Assembly (NCBI GenBank): GCA_024681175.1
Contig: JAILBI010000229.1
Coordinates: forward strand, 1-40,671
Length of the DNA stretch: 40,671 nucleotides
Direction: 5' to 3'
Origin: Acholeplasmatales bacterium
GTDB lineage: Bacteria > Bacillota_I > Bacilli_A > Acholeplasmatales > Anaeroplasmataceae
The translations under genes were made by a program, and so were the position numbers. The notes beneath the pieces are model-generated. The model was not told where the DNA came from. It worked only from the letters and a program-made list of their open reading frames with translations, and did not search any database. Each line of letters starts with the position of its first letter. The first letter of the stretch is position 1. Below are positions 35,135 to 40,671 of the stretch, in pieces.

Positions 35135-36633
35135 TATCTTGTCTTCATTTGTGGGAATAAAATAACATCACGGATTGAATCAGATTCTGTTAAGAATATA
35201 ACAAGACGATCAATACCGATACCAATACCACCTGCAGGAGGCATACCATATTCTAGAGCTTCAACGAAATCAGTATCCATTTCATTAGCTTCTTGATTAC
35301 CGTGTTCTTTTTCCTTTAATTGTTCAATAAATCTTTCTTTTTGATCAATTGGGTCATTTAATTCTGTATATGCATTTGCAAATTCATGACCACCAATGAA
35401 TAATTCAAATCTTTGAACAAATCTAGGATCTTCAGGATCTTTCTTTGTTAAAGGTGATATTTCAATTGGATGACCGCATAAGAATGTAGGTTGAATTAAT
35501 GTCTTTTCACCATATTCCTCAAAGAAAGCATTAATAATATGTCCTGTAGTGAAGAATTGAGGTTCAACCTTAACATGATGCTTTTCAGCTAAAGCCTTAG
35601 CTTCTTCAAATGTGTAATCATTATTTTTGAAATCAACACCTGTTTGTTCTTTAATAACATCACACATAGTTACTTTTCTAAATGGCTTAGAAATGTCAAT
35701 CTTTTCACCTTCAGGGTCAAATGGGTTTCTAAATTCAGTTTTGTTAAATACTTTATTTGCAGCATGCTTAATTACGCCTTCGCATAAATCCATCATAGAA
35801 GATAGATCACCAAATGCTTCATAAAGCTCAACAGTAGTAAATTCAGGGTTATGAGTTCTATCCATACCTTCATTTCTAAAGATTCTACCAATTTCATATA
35901 CCTTTTCAAGGCCACCAACTAATAAACGCTTTAGATGAAGCTCAGTTGCGATTCTTAAATAGAAGTTTGAATCAAGTGCATTGAAATGTGTAATGAATGG
36001 TCTTGCAGAAGCACCACCTTGAATATTTTGTAATACAGGTGTTTCAACCTCAATGAAGCCATTACCATCGAAATATTCCTGCATAGCACGAATAATTCTT
36101 GGTCTTGCGATAGCAACACTTTTTGCATCCTCATTCATAATAAGATCTAAATATCTACGTCTATATCTTTCTTCAACATCAGTTAAGCCATGGAATTTTT
36201 CTGGTAATGGTTTTAATGCCTTAGTTAAGAATGTATATTTCATACAATTAACAGTAACTTCACCAGTCATTGTAACCATCATCTTACCTTCAACACCAAC
36301 GAAGTCACCTAAATCTGCCATCTTAAATAAATTATATGCATCTTCACCAACATTGTCTTTTTTAATGTAGATTTGAATTTTACCCATCTTATCTTGAATA
36401 GTGAAAAATGATGCCTTACCCATTTTTCTTATAAACATGATTCTTCCTGCAACTGTTGCAGAAACATCTTTTGCTTCAAGCTCTTCATGAGTTAATCCTT
36501 GATATTTTTCTTTAAGGAGTTTAGAATGATCCTTTATTTCAAATTTTTGTCCGAATGGATCAAGTCCTAATTCTTTATATTTTTCAAGCTTAGCACGTCT
36601 TGCAAGCTCTTGGTCATTTAATTTTTCTTCCAT
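35134..36633 (-). CDS. lysS: lysyl-tRNA synthetase, class II
   Basis: 499 residues. It charges tRNA-Lys. The N-terminal OB-fold anticodon-binding domain is about 50-150 (VAGRIMFIRKMGKASFF). The catalytic core follows with motif 2 (FRNEGMDRTHNPEFTTVELY) and motif 3 (GMPPAGGIGIGIDRLVIFL). The length is normal. AGGAGGAAATT precedes the ATG on the minus strand. It is the first gene of a three-gene minus-strand unit. Confidence 0.98.
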   Translation of the reverse strand: MEEKLNDQELARRAKLEKYKELGLDPFGQKFEIKDHSKLLKEKYQGLTHEELEAKDVSATVAGRIMFIRKMGKASFFTIQDKMGKIQIYIKKDNVGEDAYNLFKMADLGDFVGVEGKMMVTMTGEVTVNCMKYTFLTKALKPLPEKFHGLTDVEERYRRRYLDLIMNEDAKSVAIARPRIIRAMQEYFDGNGFIEVETPVLQNIQGGASARPFITHFNALDSNFYLRIATELHLKRLLVGGLEKVYEIGRIFRNEGMDRTHNPEFTTVELYEAFGDLSSMMDLCEGVIKHAANKVFNKTEFRNPFDPEGEKIDISKPFRKVTMCDVIKEQTGVDFKNNDYTFEEAKALAEKHHVKVEPQFFTTGHIINAFFEEYGEKTLIQPTFLCGHPIEISPLTKKDPEDPRFVQRFELFIGGHEFANAYTELNDPIDQKERFIEQLKEKEHGNQEANEMDTDFVEALEYGMPPAGGIGIGIDRLVIFLTESDSIRDVILFPQMKTR

Positions 36634-36657
36634 AATTTCCTCCTAGAATACTTGTAA

Positions 36658-36686
36658 ATTATAACAAAGAGTAATGTTAAAATCAA
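36658..36686 (-). promoter_or_regulatory. promoter of lysS
   Basis: On the minus strand TTGATT (36686-36681), a 17-base spacer and TATAAT (36663-36658), with TGT upstream as an extended -10. It lies 25 bases before lysS. Confidence 0.75.
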
Positions 36687-36690
36687 TTAA

Positions 36691-36718
36691 ATACTAAATA
36701 TACTAAGTATATTAGTAT
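36691..36718. repeat. inverted repeat between the divergent lysS and thioesterase promoters
   Basis: ATACTAAATATACT, a central A, then AGTATATTAGTAT: thirteen paired bases per arm with one extra A in the left arm. It lies just upstream of the lysS -35 and 26 bases before the -35 of the opposite promoter, so it could be a regulator site for either or both. It has no T-run and is not a terminator. Confidence 0.5.
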
Positions 36719-36743
36719 GTTTTAAAAAATATTTTTTAAATCA

Positions 36744-36772
36744 TTGATAATAAAATGTTATTATCTTATAAT
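36744..36772 (+). promoter_or_regulatory. promoter of the thioesterase-maf-dus operon
   Basis: TTGATA (36744-36749), a 17-base spacer and TATAAT (36767-36772). The start codon lies 19 bases after the -10, so the mRNA leader would be only about 13 bases, barely holding the ribosome-binding site. Confidence 0.75.
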
Positions 36773-36791
36773 TCTTAGCGAGGTATTTTAT

Positions 36792-37205
36792 ATGATAGTT
36801 TACAAAAGACATACACATTACCATGAGACAGATCAGATGGGAGTTATACACCATTCTAAATATTTATGTTATTTAGAGGAAGCTAGAATATTTATGCTAG
36901 ATCAAATAGGTATTAGCTATAAGAAAATGGAAGAAATGGGTATCATTTCACCAATTTTATCTATTAATGTTGATTATATTAAGGCATGTAAATTTGATGA
37001 AGATTTAGATATTGAATTAAAAATAACTAAATATAGCGGCATTCAAATATTTGTTTCATATGAAATTAAAGAACATAATTCTCAAGAATTACGTATTAAG
37101 GCAACCTCAAGAAGCTGTTTTATTAAGGATAATAAGGTAATTTCTTTAAAAAGAGAATGTCCTGAATATGATTTAAAATTGAAAGAATTAGAAGAAAGAC
37201 AATGA
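36792..37205 (+). CDS. acyl-CoA thioesterase, YbgC/4HBT hotdog family
   Basis: 137 residues. Hotdog-fold thioesterases of this family hydrolyse acyl-CoA in the cytoplasm. The active-site region HETDQMGVIHHSKYLCYLEEAR has the catalytic Asp (D14) and the usual pattern of YbgC proteins. ATG 36792 is preferred, because GCGAGGT lies about 7 bases upstream and an earlier start would lie inside the promoter. It overlaps maf by 4 bases (ATGA). Confidence 0.85.
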   Translation: MIVYKRHTHYHETDQMGVIHHSKYLCYLEEARIFMLDQIGISYKKMEEMGIISPILSINVDYIKACKFDEDLDIELKITKYSGIQIFVSYEIKEHNSQELRIKATSRSCFIKDNKVISLKRECPEYDLKLKELEERQ

Positions 37206-37771
37206 AAAATATTATTTTAAAATCATCATCACCAAGAAGAAAAGAAATATTAAAAAGACTTGGATATGATTTTCAAATTAAAGTTTATAATGTTGATGAA
37301 ACAATGGATGATAATTTAACACCATATGAAAATGTTAAATTGATGGGTTTAAAAAAGGCAAGTAGCCATCAAGAAGAAGATTATGGTTCTATTTTAATTG
37401 GCTGTGATACCATTGTTGTATTAGATAATAAAATATATGGTAAGCCTAAAGATAGAGAAGATTGTTTTAATATGCTTAAAAGCTTATCAGGTAGATACCA
37501 TGAGGTATTAAGTGGTGTTGGAGTTATATATAAGGATAAAATATATAATTTTGTAGAATCATCAAAGGTATATTTTAAAGAATTAAGTGATAAAGATATT
37601 AATGATTATATTGATACTAAAGAGCCTTTTGATAAGGCTGGCGGTTATGCAATACAAGGTATTGGTAATAAATTAGTATTAAAATATGAAGGATCTTTTG
37701 ATAATATAGTTGGACTTCCAAGTGAAAGATTAAAGAAAGTATTGGATGAAATAAATGGCATTAAAGATTAA
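37202..37771 (+). CDS. maf: Maf nucleotide pyrophosphatase
   Basis: 189 residues. Maf enzymes hydrolyse dTTP, UTP or modified nucleotides to monophosphates, acting as house-cleaning factors. LKSSSPRRKEILK near the start, the catalytic D69 in GCDTIVV, GKPKD and the DKAGGYAIQG block are family signatures, the last placing it closer to the YhdE/dTTP-UTP type. It overlaps the thioesterase by 4 bases and the next gene by 17. Confidence 0.95.
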   Translation: MKNIILKSSSPRRKEILKRLGYDFQIKVYNVDETMDDNLTPYENVKLMGLKKASSHQEEDYGSILIGCDTIVVLDNKIYGKPKDREDCFNMLKSLSGRYHEVLSGVGVIYKDKIYNFVESSKVYFKELSDKDINDYIDTKEPFDKAGGYAIQGIGNKLVLKYEGSFDNIVGLPSERLKKVLDEINGIKD

Positions 37772-38726
37772 AAATGTTGAATTAAAAACTAATTTCATTT
37801 TATCTCCAATGGCAGGTATTACTAATGAAGCATATAGAATGCTTGCGATGGAATATGGTGCTGGAATGACTGTATGTGAAATGGTTTCTGATAAAGCATT
37901 ATATTATAAAAATGAAAAAACATTTAACATGACAAAGGTAAATGAAAAGGAGCATCCTGTTTCTTTACAAATATTTGGTCATGATATTGATACTATGGTT
38001 AAGGCTGCCATGTTTATTGATAATAATTCTGATGCAGATATTATAGATATAAATATGGGTTGTCCTGTTAATAAGGTATGCAAAACTGGTGCTGGATCAT
38101 CTTTAATGAGAGATGAAGAATATGCATATAAATTATTAAAAGAAATAGTATTTAATGTTAAAAAGCCAGTAACATTAAAGGTTCGTCTTGGCTGGGATAA
38201 GGATAGTATAAATGTTGTAAATGTTGCGAAATTAGCTGAAAAAGCAGGTATTTCGGCAATTACTGTTCATGCAAGAACAAGATCAGAATTCTATATGGGT
38301 CATTCTCATTGGGAATATATTAAGCTTGTAAAAGATAATGTTAATATTCCTGTAATTGGTAATGGTGATGTAAATAATATAGAAGATGCAGTTAAAATGT
38401 TTGAAGAAACAGGATGTGATGCTATTGCAATAGGTCGTGGTGCAATTGGAAATCCTTTCCTATTTAAGCAATTAAATGCATATTTTGAAGAAGGTAAAAT
38501 AATTGATAAGCCATCTAATGAAGAATTATTTAATACTATTTGTCATCATTATGATATGCTTAAAAAATTAAAAGGAACACATCTTGCGTTACTTGAGATG
38601 AGAACTTTTATTCCATATTATATAAAAGGAATGCAAGGAAGTAGTAAGATAAAAGATCAATGTAATAAAGCATTAGATTTTGATGTAGTTTTAAACATTT
38701 TAAAAGAATTTTTAAATGTTAATTAA
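37755..38726 (+). CDS. dus: tRNA-dihydrouridine synthase
   Basis: 323 residues. A flavoenzyme that reduces uridines in the tRNA D-loop. Signatures: LSPMAGITNEAYR at the start, DINMGCPVNKVCKTGAGSSLM with the catalytic C109, KVRLGWD, VHARTR and IGNGDV followed by AIGRGAIGNPF. Best match is the DusB type of Firmicutes. It starts 17 bases inside maf with GGATGA as ribosome-binding site. Confidence 0.95.
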   Translation: MALKIKNVELKTNFILSPMAGITNEAYRMLAMEYGAGMTVCEMVSDKALYYKNEKTFNMTKVNEKEHPVSLQIFGHDIDTMVKAAMFIDNNSDADIIDINMGCPVNKVCKTGAGSSLMRDEEYAYKLLKEIVFNVKKPVTLKVRLGWDKDSINVVNVAKLAEKAGISAITVHARTRSEFYMGHSHWEYIKLVKDNVNIPVIGNGDVNNIEDAVKMFEETGCDAIAIGRGAIGNPFLFKQLNAYFEEGKIIDKPSNEELFNTICHHYDMLKKLKGTHLALLEMRTFIPYYIKGMQGSSKIKDQCNKALDFDVVLNILKEFLNVN

Positions 38727-38738
38727 GCATTTATTTAA

Positions 38739-38767
38739 TTGAATATATTAACATTTTATCTTATAAT
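38739..38767 (+). promoter_or_regulatory. promoter of the DUF1508 protein gene
   Basis: TTGAAT (38739-38744), a 17-base spacer and perfect TATAAT (38762-38767), 39 bases before the start codon. Confidence 0.75.
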
Positions 38768-38806
38768 AAAATGTAGTTATCAAATTAAGATTGGTAAGGT
38801 GATTTT

Positions 38807-40513
38807 ATGATTTTTATGAAATTAGTTGATATTATATTTTTCTCATCTATTGGCTTTGCCTTAGCTTTTGTTGCATTATGGTTAGTAATTTCATTAGCTA
38901 TTGCTCATGCAAGAAACAAAAAATATAGTCAAAAAGAAGCATTAGATGATAAAACTATAGCTGATAATAGACAAAAGGTTGCAGAAGTTCAAGAGGAAGC
39001 ACCTGTTGAAGAAGCTAAAGTTGAAGAAGAAAAGCCTGAAGAACAAGAAACAGCTGAAGAAATAAAAGAAGAGCCTATTACTGAAGAAGCACAAGAAGAA
39101 GCTGTTGAAGTGCAAGAAGCTGAAACTGCTGAAGAAAAACCTACTGAAGAAGTTCAGGAAGAACCTTCAAATGAAGAAGAAAGTCAAGAATTAGCTTCAA
39201 ATGAAGTAGATGATACAAAAGCTACTGATTCAGAAGCTGAAGCAAGAGAAGAAACACCTATTGTAATTGCTCCAGTTGAAGAAGAAAAGACTCAAGAACA
39301 AGAAGAAAATGTTAAAGAAACACCAGTTGAAGAGGTTCAAGAAGAGCCTGTAGTTGAAGAAAGCGCTGAAGAAACAGAAGAAGTTGAAGCTGAAGAAACA
39401 CCTGCTGAACCACAAGAAGAAGTTTTAGAAGCAGCAGAAAATAACGAAGAAGCTAAACAAACTGAAGAGGAAGCTCCAGCTGAAGAGACTCCAGTTGAAG
39501 AACAAGCAAGTGAAGAAGCTGAGGAAGAAATTCCAGCCGAAGAAGATAAGCCTGAGGAAGCTCAAGAGGAAGCTCCTATTGAAGCTGCACCAGCTATAGA
39601 AGAAACTCCAGCAGAAGAAGTTGAAACAGAAGAAGCTGAAGCTGAAGAAGAAACACCAGTTGAGGTAGAAGCTGAGGAAGAAATTCCTTTAGAGGAAGAA
39701 GTTCCTGTTGAAGCTGCACCAAAGGCAAAACCAAAGAAGACAGTATCTAATAAGAAAACTGCAGTTGTTCCAGTTAAAAAAGGAAGAACATATAATGGTA
39801 AATATGAAGTTTATCAAACTGCAGATGGTTATGCATATCAATTAAAAGCATCTAATGGTGAAATATTAGTAATAAGTGAAACTTATGCATCAAAGGATGG
39901 CGTAATGAAGGCTATTGATGCAGTAAAGAAAAATTTAGAAACTGGAAATGTTAAGATTTTCTCTGATAAGAGAGGAAAATATAAATTTAAATTAATATCT
40001 AAGAATTATAGAACTTTAGCAATTAGTGCAAATTATAATGTTGAAAAGAGTGCAGTTAGAGCATCTGAATCATTTAAGAAATTTGCATTAAAGGCTGATA
40101 TTGTTGATATTGAATTACCAGATAATGATGCTTCAATTGCAACACCTATTGAAATTACTGCAAAACCAGATGATAAACAAGGTGGTAAATTCGTTTATGA
40201 AGATTTCAATGGTGAATTTAGCTGGGAACTTCGTGCATCTAATGGTCAAATATTATGCCAAATGGAAGGATATACATCTAAGAAAGGATGTATGAATTCA
40301 ATTGATAAATTTAAAGAGAATGTTTCTCAAGGATCATTTAAGTGTGTACAAGATAAAACTGGTAGATATCAATTTAAATTATATTCACAAGCCGGACGCA
40401 TTTGTGCAGTAGGTGAATCATATTCTACAAAGCAAGGTGCAGAAAATGCTGCAAATTCAGTAGTATCTTTCACTAAGAACTCACCTGTAGTAGAAGAAAA
40501 GCAAAAGAAATAA
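38807..40513 (+). CDS. membrane-anchored protein with Glu-rich linker and DUF1508 (YegP-type) repeats
   Basis: 568 residues. One N-terminal membrane helix (about 8-33) with a short outer end is followed by a very long acidic low-complexity linker (about 60-305). Then come two units (about 326-433 and 458-558), each made of two YegP-like DUF1508 motifs: YAYQLKASNGEIL, YKFKLISKNYRTL, FSWELRASNGQIL and YQFKLYSQAGRIC. The W/Y-x-[WF]-x-L-x-[AS]-x-[NG]-G-x-[IL] pattern is the family mark. DUF1508 has no proven activity. The helix has no cleavage motif, and the linker with the repeats is probably cytoplasmic if the helix follows the usual charge rule (ARNKK after it), but this is inference. TAAGGTGATTTT precedes the ATG; a second ATG at 38816 is possible. 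Confidence 0.85.
   Translation: MIFMKLVDIIFFSSIGFALAFVALWLVISLAIAHARNKKYSQKEALDDKTIADNRQKVAEVQEEAPVEEAKVEEEKPEEQETAEEIKEEPITEEAQEEAVEVQEAETAEEKPTEEVQEEPSNEEESQELASNEVDDTKATDSEAEAREETPIVIAPVEEEKTQEQEENVKETPVEEVQEEPVVEESAEETEEVEAEETPAEPQEEVLEAAENNEEAKQTEEEAPAEETPVEEQASEEAEEEIPAEEDKPEEAQEEAPIEAAPAIEETPAEEVETEEAEAEEETPVEVEAEEEIPLEEEVPVEAAPKAKPKKTVSNKKTAVVPVKKGRTYNGKYEVYQTADGYAYQLKASNGEILVISETYASKDGVMKAIDAVKKNLETGNVKIFSDKRGKYKFKLISKNYRTLAISANYNVEKSAVRASESFKKFALKADIVDIELPDNDASIATPIEITAKPDDKQGGKFVYEDFNGEFSWELRASNGQILCQMEGYTSKKGCMNSIDKFKENVSQGSFKCVQDKTGRYQFKLYSQAGRICAVGESYSTKQGAENAANSVVSFTKNSPVVEEKQKK
38990..39720 (+). repeat. Glu/Pro/Ala-rich low-complexity coding repeat
   Basis: Degenerate GAAGAA-, GTTGAAGAA- and ACACCAGTTGAAGAA-like units encode runs such as TPVEE, EEAPVEE and QEEAPIE. 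Purine-rich on the plus strand. Such tracts vary in length by slippage, so strain-to-strain length change is likely. Confidence 0.8.
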
Positions 40514-40518
40514 AATAT

Positions 40519-40557
40519 ATATGGATTAGCAAAATGACTGCTAATCCATATTTTTTA
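40519..40557 (+). terminator. terminator after the DUF1508 protein gene
   Basis: A perfect 13-bp stem (ATATGGATTAGCA with TGCTAATCCATAT), a 7-base loop and TTTTTT. Confidence 0.93.
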
Positions 40558-40582
40558 TTATTACTCATTAAATTTGTAATAA

Positions 40583-40611
40583 TTGACAAAAAATATACAA
40601 AAAGATATCAT
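40583..40611 (+). promoter_or_regulatory. promoter of the truncated last gene
   Basis: Perfect TTGACA (40583-40588), a 17-base spacer and TATCAT (40606-40611), 33 bases before the next ATG. Confidence 0.65.
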
Positions 40612-40644
40612 TTATATGATGTTTAATTATTAAAAGGATTTGTT

Positions 40645-40671
40645 ATGAGAAAATCAATAAGCTTATTATTA
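40645..40671 (+). CDS. start of a gene cut by the window edge, probable exported protein
   Basis: ATG at 40645 with AAAAGGA 7 bases upstream and a promoter before it. Only nine codons are visible (MRKSISLLL). The Arg-Lys pair followed by leucines looks like the start of a signal peptide; nothing more can be said. Confidence 0.5.

Noticed and set aside
39230..39415. Phe/Asn-rich antisense frame under the Glu-rich repeat
   Set aside because: It arises only because GAA repeats read as TTC on the other strand.

Overview
The window is AT-rich DNA from a low-GC Gram-positive bacterium using the standard bacterial code: TGA acts as a stop at the ends of rnfA, the DUF3990 gene and the second sugar permease. 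I infer an uncultured, probably gut-associated member of the Bacilli (Erysipelotrichia/RF39-like, near the former Tenericutes). The S10-spc-alpha order, zinc-type S14, secY-adk-map-infA-rpmJ, and the absence of rpsD between rpsK and rpoA all fit Bacilli. There is no 16S rRNA here, so the placement stays an inference. I found no tRNA, rRNA, CRISPR array, insertion sequence or prophage.

Layout. 1-2774: the 3' part of mfd and a small DUF2188 protein with a Lys/Ala/Pro-rich tail. 2775-3080: two terminator-like hairpins, a strong extended -10 promoter and a structured leader. 3081-17642: one long ribosomal-protein superoperon (S10, spc and alpha clusters, with secY, adk, map, infA and rpoA) closed by a terminator. 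17680-20158: a three-gene cassette of HtrA-like serine protease, secreted C39-like cysteine-peptidase-fold protein and small lipoprotein. 20161-21499: glyA. 21532-26587: an Rnf operon in the order C-D-G-E-A-(67-aa Cys-rich membrane protein)-B. 26633-28000: a DUF3990 / XRE-HTH toxin-antitoxin-like pair with a repeat-rich operator. 28055-32378: a carbohydrate ABC transporter (two permeases, a binding protein with a C-terminal membrane anchor) and an OB-fold-like lipoprotein. 32500-33519: a GT4 glycosyltransferase. 33535-36633 (minus strand): lysS, a coiled-coil protein and a conserved membrane protein. 36792-38726: thioesterase, maf and a tRNA-dihydrouridine synthase. 38807-40513: a membrane-anchored protein with a long Glu-rich linker and DUF1508 (YegP-type) repeats. 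40645-40671: the first codons of another gene.

How it works together. The left half is the core translation and secretion operon. The Rnf complex should couple ferredoxin:NAD+ electron transfer to an ion gradient, which suits an anaerobic fermenter that also imports sugars. The Rnf operon is the most unusual part. Its RnfB has the membrane helix and one [4Fe-4S] domain but no ferredoxin domain. Its RnfE has a roughly 100-residue Lys/Glu/Ala tail. Between RnfA and RnfB lies a small Cys-rich membrane protein that looks like an NqrM-type iron-delivery factor. The protease/C39/lipoprotein cassette and the autoregulated-looking DUF3990/HTH module are the other accessory systems worth attention.
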